A stretch of DNA of 64,000 nt from Diospyros lotus. Lineage: Eukaryota > Streptophyta > Magnoliopsida > Ericales > Ebenaceae. Shown piece by piece: positions 27,263-38,040 of this stretch; position 1 is the stretch's first letter, and the number at the start of each line of letters is the position of its first letter. Made by a program: the position numbers and the translations under genes. Under the pieces are notes generated by a model. It was not told the origin of the DNA and did no database searches. It saw only the letters and a list, made by a program, of their open reading frames with translations. The DNA is taken from positions 34,718,670-34,782,669 of the forward strand of contig NC_068344.1 of NCBI RefSeq assembly GCF_014633365.1. Direction: 5' to 3'.

Positions 27263-27659
27263 AACTCCAAACTTATCCAGATGTGGTAAGTGAAGCTGTA
27301 CAGCGGAAACAGACGGTTCATCCATGGAATTCTTTACAGGTGCATTGAACTGCATTCAGCTTGACAAATGTCGGCAATAGCCACATAATGATGAAACCGT
27401 AACCGGCAGGTGTTTCCATATTTTGGGTATCGGAGGAGGGAAAGTACTTGCAGTGCAGCATCGCAGCGTATCGTAGCTCATCAGAGAAATTGGGGAAACG
27501 GTCGCACCTCTTCTGAGCAGAAGAACAGTTCCAATTTCCCACTTCGTTCCATTGAGGTGCATGCATAGAACATTGGTCTCTTCCGTCAGTTCTCTTGACT
27601 TCTTTCCCGTTGTTTCCATTTATATAATCAAAAACACGTCGAGAAGAGATTTTCAAAAT

Positions 27660-30600
27660 GCCTTGTTTCCACTTATTTACTTTCTATAAAATAATAATAA
27701 TAATAATAATATTTTTTTAGATAAAATATTTAAATCCATAATGTCAAATAACACTTTTTCACAAATTATCAATTATTTTTAAAAATTATAAACACTTATA
27801 ATTTTTTACTAAGTAATTAATAATTTAAAAAATATTATTAATTCCTTAAATAAGTGTTGTTAATGATATTTAGCATAATATTATTGTATTCAAATAACTT
27901 AGCTAAATAAAGGATATTCTTTTTGAATGTTGGTATTGACGATCAAAATATTAGGCCGAATGAACAAATTGTACCCTTTTATTCTTATTTTCTAACAATC
28001 ATTGTGATTATTAATTAGTGTAAGGATAAAATAGATAATTTGCATATTTAGTATAATATTTGTTAATGTATATTTAATTTAGGTCCATTGTGCATTCAAG
28101 AGATTGAGATAATATGAGATATTAGGTTCGATTCTACCTCCACGCGGGATCGTGCAATCGATTGTGTCTATCTAAGGAGTCAACCCCTTAAGTTTTGGTT
28201 CATGACGAACTTGTTCATTTATCTAAAGTTGTAGAACAGATAGACCGTGAGTTTTATAAAGGGTGAGATAGATCCAACCAAATGTTTATTGTGATCGAGA
28301 AATCCTTCGAGTTTTTCATAATATAAAAAAATAATATTTTAGTAAATAAAACTTTAATTTATTAATAGAACCGATAATTTAATTTAGAGGTTTCAAGTTC
28401 AAATTTTGAATGTTATATAAAACTTATTATTAGTTTTAATAAATTTATATATGTTGTGTTTAAAGTGATTAATAAATTTATATACTTGTATTTATGAGAA
28501 AAACATGTATCATTTTACAAAATTAGAATGCTGTGAAAATCCTTTAGGGGCAAAAGAAATTCTCAGAATTCCAAAATTAGAATTAGACAAAGGGAACAAA
28601 TAAAACCCTTTTGTTTCTTTAATAATTTCTAGGTGGGTTATTTGGGCTTTACGAAATAAACAAAAGTGGCCTAAGAACCTAATTTATGGTATTTCATGAG
28701 ACAAATCAATGTTGTTTCTTGTTCTCTTTTTATTCCGAATATTCCACTCAATTTCTGACCTTTTCTTCCATTTAAATTATTGAAAATTACATGCATATAT
28801 ATATATATATATATATATGGTTCTTTGGCACAACAAATTGTGCCCTTACAAGTCTATTTATAATAAGATATTTGAGGAGCATGAAACATATATAATAAAT
28901 GCATTGTGATTTGTGCATCATAATCTCATAAGCAAAACATTCATGGGTGATGTCTACATGAGATTATAAAATTTTTCCTTTTCAAAAGTTGTTAAAGAAA
29001 TTTTATATTGTATTTGAGAAGAATTTATAGGCTAACTATTAACTACTTGACACAGTACTCTTCTTTTATCTGAAGGAGAGTGTCTTTTCTAACAATAGAT
29101 ATTAATGAGGGATATCACTTCACATTATAAAATGAATAATTAAAAATTCCATAAATTGTAGCATCATCTTGTTCTTTAGTTTTTTTTTTTTTTTTGGGTG
29201 CTAAATTTGTGGGTTTTTTTTTTTGTTTCAAGTACACCATTTGTGTGGTTAATGGAGCCTAATGATCCCTGATTATATTGCAGATTGGTTTTCTGTCAAG
29301 CCCAAAAGCCTATTGGGCTTATATAATTTGGGCTGGCCATGTCATTTTGTTTTCATTGCTTTTCGGTTTGTACAAGCTTTTCTATATTGGCATTTCAAGA
29401 TATGGGCCTTATGCCCAAATCATCACTGTCCCTCAACAGCTTGAGCATTTTTAGTTGGGCCCTTCGGCCCACCATTCCGGCAAATCGGTCTGTGTTTGGA
29501 TGGAGTGGTTTTTTTGTCGAGTTCCATTTCTGAGAAAAATTAAATTTGATTATTACTTTCTATTTTTAAAATTGTTGAAGAAAATATTTATTTTATTTTA
29601 TTGATCCCCACCATATTGGTGCATTTTCTTATCTTTTTTTTTTTATTTTAGATAACTAAATAATCTTCCAAAAATAAAAATAAAAATAAAAAGTAGGTTC
29701 ACAATAGCATAATTAAAATAAAAATCTCAAATTATTTGCTAATCTTGAAGTATTTGTTCATCCTGTAATTTATTTTGAATAAATAACATTTTGATGTTTG
29801 AACTTTATAATTTATAAATAAATAGCTTTCTATAGCCATCTAACAATCTCATCTCAACTGATCACGTGATTCTATCTAGACTATTCTCCTAACACATAAT
29901 ATCTATATATAATGACAATATCTAATGAGTAAAGTACGTCATTTATTACACTTTAATTGCACAACTATAGCATTTTTTTCAAGTATAATGATTGATTTGA
30001 GTATCAAATAATTTGTCATGAAACGAGACTTTGCCCTTTTTTATTTTTTCTCCTCTTATGAGAGTATCTCAGACATGTTCAAGTCCTAAAGTTACCATGT
30101 TAATAAAGGATTTGAATACTACACAAAGAGAATATGAGCAAATAGTGAATTCAACGGTGATCAACCCTTCAACCCTTATCAACGGGACAAAAATAAAAGA
30201 AGTATTTAATTAACCCAAATCTAATCTATTATCTTCAAAATAATTATTGATAAATATAGTCTTTAATATAAAATGTCACTACAAATATCAAATTGGAATG
30301 TAGATTTAAGATTTTCAATTTAATTTTGGTGCTAAAGCATACAACAACATTTTTCTCAACTTCAAATGTTGTATTTCTTTAATTTTAATTAATATATATT
30401 TATTTTATTTTATAAAACTACATCCCGATTCACCCACTACTTAATTTTGACTTACCACTAAACCGTGAATCTCTCCGCTCTCTTTTTTTTTTTTTTTTCC
30501 AATTTGGTAATGATTTAATCATAATGTTAGATTAAACGTAAAGAAAGTTGGCGTAATTAAATTACTAATTAATCTTAATATACCTAACTCTGGTGGTGAT

Positions 30601-33600
30601 GATCAATTATGAAAGCAATACTAGCCACCAATAATTATGTAGCCTAAGCACGAAACAGCTACAATTGCCATTCATCTCTCCATCCTCATTAAATACTTTA
30701 TCACTAATTAAGAGGATTAAAGATTAGGATAATTATCTACCTGCTCATAAACAATTAACAATTGCCAACCATTAATGTAACCAACTCTTCTCCATTTAAT
30801 AATTAAAATATATAGATACATATACCCACACGTATACCCAATTTTGATCAAACATTATTTTAATTCTATTATTTAATTTCTTTTAAAATTATCTAAGTTC
30901 TTATGTTAGTAATATACGATTCTGCAAATAATTGTACCACTCCCAGAAGATGTGATCCTATTGGGATTTGGCAAGTACAGATGGGGTCACTCTTATATTA
31001 TAAAAATGGATTCGATTATGTAAATTATTGATAAGATCAATATATTAGTTTTTTTTTTTCATTTTTTTTCTATTTGTGGCCCTATGAATAAAAAATTAGG
31101 TGACATGATTAGGAGAATTCATCCGATTTAAATTGGATTGAATTTGATCGAGAATCGAAATTTTTAAAAAGTTTAAACAAAAAAATAATAACTAAATATA
31201 ATATTTAATTTAATAACATACAATTGGTCTAGTCGATTTTTAGTCTTGGATCATCAGATTGGACCAATGATCGGGTCGTGCCTTTAGGAGGATCGAGAAT
31301 TGGGTTGCTTAGAGGTTGGTTCGAATTGATATTTGAATACCTCTAGATATGAAAGCAAAAATTATTGTCATAATAAATAATATTAAGAGGCGAATGGATT
31401 AATGATGCTACCATTAAAATCCACTATCTAGTAATGTCGGTTTATTTATGGTCCTGAAATACAGTTAGGCTAAGTAGTGTTTCATATTAATAGCTAAAAA
31501 GTTATTAAGTCTAACTTAATAAGTTGGATTAGAACTAGTTTAATCTCGTCCACACACCAAAATTACTTAATATGTGACATATCCTAAGGAAAAGAACAAA
31601 AGAAAAGAAGACCTAAACATGTAAGGGAGTGTGATGCATTAATTAAAAACTTCAATATGTTTAAGTGGATGTGTTTCATTGGTCTATTCATTGTCTCAAT
31701 TGCTGCAATGCAATTTACTTACTTAATGTAATTTGGTCAGATTGGATGGAAATGAAATTAAAGGTATGCCATTAATAGGCTCGACCTACTTACCACACAG
31801 GCTGTCATTTGAGGCCCTCTAAATAGATAGGCAGTAATTTGTGCTGCTTAAAGCATGAGATATCAAGTCAACAACAACATTACAAACGTCAAATGAAATA
31901 AATTTAAATCACACACACACATATATATATATATATATTATATGATATGATATGAGAAAAGCCCTAACAGCCCATGTGAGGGTAGTGCAATTTGGGCCCA
32001 TTTCCATCCAATAACTACAATATATCCATTAATGGGGTTATAACTTTTTAGTTTCGGACCCCACCAATTCCTAAGACTAGAAAGTGACAAGTGGCAGCCC
32101 CTCCTTTCTAGCTTCTAGATATCTACCAACAAGGTCCCCTAATTCAATGAAATTGTCACTTTATTATTTTGGGATTTATTTGATTTTGTTGACAGTTTTT
32201 ATGTGCTTGTTTTTAATACTTTTAGTTAGAAAAATAACCCATTGTTTCATTTTTGCTGTCACCTTCAAAGATTTGAAAAATTGAAAATATAAAATGTAGT
32301 TTGATAAATCTATTTATGTTAATTATCCTATTTCATATGAATTCTTTCCTCACATCATGGCTGAATGGAAGGGAAGGGAAGGGAAGGGATGGGGCTAATT
32401 ACCATATACGTGACATGATGTGCATTAGATGCATGCGTCTACAAATACATCATATACATGCACATTGGCATGTAAGGTCATGTTATATATATTTCACAAA
32501 AATGATCATCATTGTGATTTATTAGTATATACATATACACAGATGTGTATGTATGATGTAATTGGCATGTTATTGTTGATCATTACTGGTAATTATACAC
32601 TACACAAACAGGCCCCATATACTTGTCCTTCTCGCCACTGGCTTTTCTTGACTTAGCCCATATTGTAGATGACAACATTCATTTCTCTGCAAAATCGTGC
32701 AGCCTGCTGCTTTCTTTAGGTTTGGCGCCGGGCCCAGTTCTCATGTTGCCATTAAAACAAAGCATGTATTAAGTATTAAACACTAACAATATCGATATTA
32801 ACAGGTATTTTATACAACACAAAACATAAATACATTATGTACAGTATATTCCTCACATAATATAGAACAACTTTGGATACTGACACTTTTAGTTTTAAAT
32901 ACCCTAAAATTTTCCCAAACTTAGTGTTGTGGGTGTGGCATTTGGCTTCTCTGAGTGAGAATCTTCCCATTAAGATAGTAAGATGCCCATCCAATCAAGC
33001 CATCCATATGTGACAATTTCAGTCTTTAATCTAAATTTAGGACATTAGATTAACATATGTATATTCAAATCGACAGGTCAAAATCAATTCAGATTTTTTG
33101 GGGAAAAAAAATCATTTAATTGTGAGTGTTTCAGTTTGCTGGGTGGTAGGCCGGCCTATTGCAGGGACTGCTATGTCTTGCTCATAGAAAATCAGTGCAG
33201 TCTACCCCCCTCCACCTTAAAAAAAAAAAAAAAAAATGAAGTGTCGGTGGAAGTTTCAAAGTTATGATAGTACTAGAAGTAATTTTTTTTTTTTACTATT
33301 TAGATGGGGAATAAGATGGCTTCCCATTAGCTCAATCATGTTTAATGATAAATACGCTTTGTATTATTAAAGAGAACTAGATAGGACCGGTTGGCTTAAT
33401 TGAAAAAATTAGGAACTATTGGATGGAACCCATTTGCTTAAAAGCCAAAAATTGGTAAAGAAGTAGAAAAAACCTGAGTGGGAACTGATGGATGAATTGG
33501 GTTAAGAGGTGTGGACAAAAAAGTTGGAAGTTATTAATAATGGAAAGTAGACAATGTTGTGGGAAGGTTGAATTAGCAATTGAACTGGGTTTTCATTTCC

Positions 33601-35340
33601 CAGACCAACCTGGAACTGGAAACGAATTCTTGAATTAGAAAATGACATGTTAACGCAGAAATTCAAGGTCCCCCAGGCAGTTATGGGCTGTCAGCTCCAC
33701 ATGCAATGTTAGGAAAAATACAACATCATCCATGGATAGCACTGAATTTCTTGCTGTGAGGAGCAGGGATATATATATATATATATATCTAGATCGTTGC
33801 GGAAATTTATCAAACACCTTGCATGCGATCAACCCCCTTTTTCCATTCTAGAGAAAGCAACCCAAGTTGTACCTTGACATGGCCTTGAAGGGGCATCGCA
33901 CTCGGCTTCCCTACAGGCAAGGGATTAATGAATACCACAAGGGGAACTTCAAGGCCACTCTGGCCTTCCGGGACCAAACTAAATTTGAATTACGAAGGGA
34001 TAATTTTATTATGGTCCAAAGGAATAGAATATGTATTTTGAAGGAATCAAAGACCAAAAAGATAACAGGAATCAGGTGTTGGGGTTCCAAAGGGTACATT
34101 CTGTAGAAAAATGCGATTGGTGAGAAGGAATGAATAGTATAAAGGAGCTCTTGAAAGTTGAAATGAGCATATATTTTTCAAAAGAAGCTGGTCCACTCTA
34201 GTGACAATCAGATTCACCTCTAATCTCACCTTCTATTACTTTTATTTTTTTAACTTTTTCCCATGGGCTTCAAAAAGATTTCTCTCTCTCTCTCTCTCTC
34301 ATGGTGAAACTCCCACATTCCAAGGGCGAAGTGTCAACTTCAAGGAAACAGGGGCTTGAATTTGAACGACGTTCAAATCCCAATTGGATTCAAATTCATC
34401 TTTTTAAAGCCAAGATCTAGTTTTGGGTTGAACGCAACAGCCTCAATAGGAACTTGATCTGGCCATTCAAGAAAACAGGCCTGAGGATGGTAGGCCTAAA
34501 TGTCACCATTTGAAAATAAGATGAGATTTCAAATATTGCATTATACTGGAAATTTGATAAATGTCAAGATCAATCATCGACCCATATGGGCACCCCCCAC
34601 CACAGCGATGAGAATTGTTTCAACATGTTACAGCCTCAAATTCGTATCCATTACCATCAATGGTTTTCAGTGGTTCTTCATGCCAAGTGACTGAAATAAT
34701 AGTTCGATTCATACTTTTTGAAGTTATAAAGCGAAAATCTTTTAGTTTCCTTGAGATTTTGGCTTGGCACAAATCCAGTAGTGATCATCAGCCAAATCCA
34801 ACAAGGACAACACAGAAATGGGTATATTTTATCAATTGGATTTCTACGAATCCATCTCGTCATTGAAGAAGAAGAAGAAGAAGAAGAAGAAGAAGAACAG
34901 AGATATATAATGAACTGAACTTGGAAATCAATACAAGTAAACAATAATGTTCATCATTGTAGTATAAATAAATTGGAAAGCTAAAGAAGGAAGAAGGAAA
35001 GAAAAGTATGATATAGAAAGAGATAATAACAATGAACCCACAAACCAGAAGCGGTAGCAGAAGCAATGCTACCATCTCCTGACCTCAGATTATGGTCTCT
35101 ATACATAAAACTTGTCTGCAAGCCTACTGTTTTTTCTCTGCCAATTTATTTCACAACTCAAATTACCCCCATAACAATTCAAATAAATATGGAGCGAGAC
35201 TTTCTCCTCTTACCTCCTCTCTCTAATTCAAATTACCCTTTTTTTCTCTGTATCTTCAGCAGCAGCAGCAACAAGAACAATTGAAATGGTTTCCAATTGA
35301 TTGAGCTTTTTTCTTGTTGGGCAACAGGAATGCCAGGAGA
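27660..35340. other. Gene-free AT-rich intergenic region
   Basis: About 7.7 kb with only short open frames and no recognisable protein. It contains (AT)n runs at about 28795-28818, 31919-31938 and 33769-33788, a (TC)n run at 34280-34300 and a (GAA)11 run at 34865-34897. A block at about 28080-28350 contains AGGTTCGATTCTA, like the B box of a tRNA-derived SINE, but no A box is convincing. Less AT-rich sequence at 33600-34700 shows no coding periodicity that I can see. Confidence 0.5.
34865..34897. repeat. (GAA)11 trinucleotide microsatellite
   Basis: A perfect GAA repeat about 550 bp beyond the stop codon of the extensin gene, on its 3' side. Purine-rich runs of this kind can form triplexes and vary in length. 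Confidence 0.9.
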
Positions 35341-35450
35341 AGAACTAAATGGTGGTGAGGCAGTAGAAGCAATGACTCCAAATGTAACTGATAATTCTTG
35401 CGTGCTGTTTTTTTTTTTGAGGACAGGTTAGAGGAAAATTCTCAAAAGAA

Positions 35451-37712
35451 TCAATAGAAAGGTGGTGGCGGAGGAGATGCGTATGAAATCCCGAAGATCG
35501 GTGGCAATGGCCCCGAATAGGTCGGAGCCGGTGGGGGCGGGCTTCCATAGATAATTGGCGGTGGCTGTGTTGGAGCCGGTGGGGGCGGGCTTCCATAGAT
35601 AATTGGCGGTGGCTGTGTTGGAGCCGGTGGCGGGTGCTCACAAGGCAACGGAGGTGGAGGTGGCGACGGCGATGGCGGAGGTGGAGACTGGTAGTGAATT
35701 GGCGGCGGGGAATATTGAATTGGTGGTGACGGCGATGGAGGAGGTGGAGAATTGTAGTGAACTGGCGGTGGTGGGGAAGCATACACCAGAGGAGGTGGTG
35801 GAGGCGAATTATAGATGACTGGTGGAGGGGAGGGTGATGGAGGCGGCAAATAGTGAACTGGCGGCGGAGGTGGTGGTGATGGCGGTGGTGGGGAGTACTC
35901 TACACACGGTGGCGGGGAAGGTGGAGGTGGTGGCGGTTCTATACAAGGTAGTGGAGATGGAGGTGGCGGTGAGTGAGTTGGGGGAGGCGGAGAATGGGCT
36001 GGTGGAGGCGGTGATGAGTAGACATAAACAGGTGGTGGCGGTGGAGAATGTGGGGGAGGCGGTGGCGGCGAAGGGCTTGGTGGAGGAGGTGAATTATAGT
36101 AATAGGGAGCAGGGGGAGGTGGAGAATACAAGGGAGGAGGTGGAGGTGGCGAGTTTGGTGGCGGTGGTGGTGGCGAGCGAATGCAATAGGGCGGAGATGG
36201 TGACGGAAGTGGTGGAGGCGGCGACGGCGGAGGTGGAGACATAACAGGTGGCGGAGGAGATGGTGGTGGAGGAGACGGTGGAGGGGGAGACATAACAGGC
36301 GGCGGCGGCGACGGTGGAGGTGGGGAAGGCGGAGGTGGTGGCGAAGAGTAAACTGGTGGCGGCGGAGGAGGTGAGTAAACAGGCGGAGGTGGTGAAGAGG
36401 GAGGAGGCGGTGGGGGCGAAGGTGGCGGCGGTGGAGGAGAAAACACCGGCGCCGGGGGAGGCGTCGGTAAAACAACCGGGGGCGGAGGAGAAGGTGGAGG
36501 CGGCGGGGGTAGAGTCGGAACAAAAGGCTTACACTTAAATGCACTACAATCCACCATCGGCCTCTTCCGGCACTGAAGCGCCGACCTTTGCGCCGGACGG
36601 CCAGGCAAACAGTTCCGGCGATCGTCAAACTCCGGCAAGCGCAAGCACACCGGCGGTTCGCCGGTGAAGAAATTATACGAAAACGTAAAGTTTTCAAGTC
36701 TGGGAAGCTTACAAATACTTGCCGGAATAGTCCCCGTCAACAAATTATGCGCCACATTGAGCTGCTCCAAGCTCACCATCCCGCCGATCGTGTCCGGCAA
36801 CGGCCCCATCAGCTCATTGAAACTCACATCAAAAACCGTCAAGTCCTTCAGCAGCCCAATCTCCGGCGGCAAGCACGACTTCAAACCGTTCTGCAAAAAT
36901 ATGATCTCGTTCAGCGTATCGGACATATTCCCCAAACTTGCAGGCAAGCAGCCGTGGAACTTGTTGTTCGCCAGAACGATCACCGACACCGGCGAGTTCC
37001 CAAAATTGTCCGGCAAGTCGAACTGGAACCGGTTGTGGTTGATGAAAATGGCGTCCAGATCCTTGTCGAAGAGCTCTCGCGGAACATTGCCTTCAAACTC
37101 GTTGAACCGGAGATCCAAGAACTTGAGAGTCGGTAATTCCAGAACAAGGTGAGGGAATTTTCCGGCGAACCTGTTGTTGCTGAGATCGAGCTCGAAGAGA
37201 ATCTTCAGGTTCCGGAACTTCTTCGGGACCGTGCCGCAGAACCGGTTGGAGTTGATGTGGAACAATGCAAGATCAGTGAGCAACCCAAGCTCCTCCGGGA
37301 GGTAGCCAGCGATGTCTCCGTGGTTGAGATCGATGCCGGCGACGGTCAGGATTGACTGATTATCCGGCGCCGGAGCGCAGAACACGCCGGTGTAGTCACA
37401 CACTCCAGATCCGACCCAATTGGCAGTGAGATTTTGCGGGTCGGAGAGAATCGCTTGCTTCCAGGCCTGGAGAGCAATGTACGCGTTCCGGAGCCGGGGA
37501 TTTTGGAAAACCAGGGCCGGGTCGACCCTTACCCGCTCGCCCCGATCGCCGTTCTCGTCGATGTAGTACAGAAGTTGGCGTTTCTTGATGTAGCGAGCTT
37601 CGGCGTCGGAGAGGCGGCCATTGCCGACGAAATGGGAAGTTGCAGAAGAGAGAAGGAAGGAAAGACAAGAAAGGAGAATAAAGAGAGATGGGCTGATAGT
37701 CTTCTTCCTCAT
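35451..37712 (-). CDS. LRX: Leucine-rich repeat extensin (LRX)
   Basis: Chimeric cell-wall protein of the LRX family, secreted and anchored in the wall. Members bind RALF peptides and act with FERONIA-type kinases in wall sensing. Single exon, 753 aa. A signal peptide is visible at residues 1-26 (hydrophobic LFILLSCLSFLLSSATS). The LRX N-terminal domain follows, with the WVGSGVCDYTGVFC motif near residue 99. About ten LRRs of the LxxLxxLxLSxNxFxGxxP type span roughly 120-365 (e.g. LDLSNNRFAGKFP, LDLRFNEFEGNVP). A Cys-rich hinge at about 365-397 contains C-x8-C spacing and CSAFKCKPF. An extensin domain from about 400 to the end has many SPPPP motifs interspersed with Tyr (VYSPPPP, YYYNSPPPP, VYVYSSPPPP), which suit Pro hydroxylation, arabinosylation and Tyr cross-linking. 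It looks like a vegetative type (LRX3/4/5-like). Large antisense open frames here are artefacts of the GGT/GGC-rich complement. Confidence 0.95.
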   Translation of the reverse strand: MRKKTISPSLFILLSCLSFLLSSATSHFVGNGRLSDAEARYIKKRQLLYYIDENGDRGERVRVDPALVFQNPRLRNAYIALQAWKQAILSDPQNLTANWVGSGVCDYTGVFCAPAPDNQSILTVAGIDLNHGDIAGYLPEELGLLTDLALFHINSNRFCGTVPKKFRNLKILFELDLSNNRFAGKFPHLVLELPTLKFLDLRFNEFEGNVPRELFDKDLDAIFINHNRFQFDLPDNFGNSPVSVIVLANNKFHGCLPASLGNMSDTLNEIIFLQNGLKSCLPPEIGLLKDLTVFDVSFNELMGPLPDTIGGMVSLEQLNVAHNLLTGTIPASICKLPRLENFTFSYNFFTGEPPVCLRLPEFDDRRNCLPGRPAQRSALQCRKRPMVDCSAFKCKPFVPTLPPPPPPSPPPPVVLPTPPPAPVFSPPPPPPSPPPPPPSSPPPPVYSPPPPPPVYSSPPPPPSPPPPSPPPPVMSPPPPSPPPPSPPPPVMSPPPPSPPPPLPSPSPPYCIRSPPPPPPNSPPPPPPLYSPPPPAPYYYNSPPPPSPSPPPPPPHSPPPPPVYVYSSPPPPAHSPPPPTHSPPPPSPLPCIEPPPPPPSPPPCVEYSPPPPSPPPPPPVHYLPPPSPSPPPVIYNSPPPPPLVYASPPPPVHYNSPPPPSPSPPIQYSPPPIHYQSPPPPSPSPPPPPLPCEHPPPAPTQPPPIIYGSPPPPAPTQPPPIIYGSPPPPAPTYSGPLPPIFGISYASPPPPPFY
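35516..35630 (-). repeat. 48-bp in-frame tandem duplication in the extensin domain
   Basis: Two essentially identical 48-bp units encode the 16-residue repeat PPPAPTQPPPIIYGSP near the C-terminus, with a partial third unit following. Nucleotide identity beyond what the protein requires points to a recent duplication by slippage or unequal exchange. Confidence 0.85.
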
Positions 37713-38040
37713 CTCACATGAGACATCTACACTGCTAGACGAAGCTCTTTGCTTTGGCCCCGCAGCAGCAATGGCTTCTCTGCGAGTGTCTTTGAGAATG
37801 TGGGAAGGAAAATGGGTGAGATCTGAGAGAGAGTTGAGGGGGCTGTTTGGGGAGAGAGAAAGTGAGGGTGGAGGAGGGTTTTTTCTAGGGATTTTGGGGC
37901 AGTGTGTTGGAGATTTAGAGAGAGAGACAGGGGGAGGGGAAATTCAATAAGACAGCTAAATCACAGCTCAAAGCCCACCAGATTCTCTCTCTTACTTTCT
38001 CCCTCTAAAGGCAGGACCTTTATTCTTTTGTATCAAACCG
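37713..38040 (-). promoter_or_regulatory. Promoter and leader of the LRX gene
   Basis: GA-rich tracts on the plus strand (CT-rich on the coding strand) fill 37830-37935, typical of a plant leader or core promoter. A possible TATA-like AATAAAGG on the minus strand is at about 38010-38025. The start site is not determined. Confidence 0.35.

Noticed and set aside
27318..27656. 112-codon minus-strand frame as the true ABCG N-terminus
   Set aside because: It ends in a stop before exon 1 and lacks the clear PDR N-terminal motif. A SDELRYAAM stretch is only faintly similar. Not enough to include it in the model.
28080..28350. tRNA gene or SINE suggested by a GGTTCGATTC box
   Set aside because: Only a B-box-like phrase is present; no cloverleaf, A box or terminal features could be drawn.
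35603..37355. Large plus-strand open frames opposite the LRX gene, including a 182-codon frame
   Set aside because: They are complements of the GC-rich, low-complexity extensin and LRR coding sequence, with Val/Glu-rich or Arg-rich composition and no family match. The minus-strand 753-codon frame explains the region fully.
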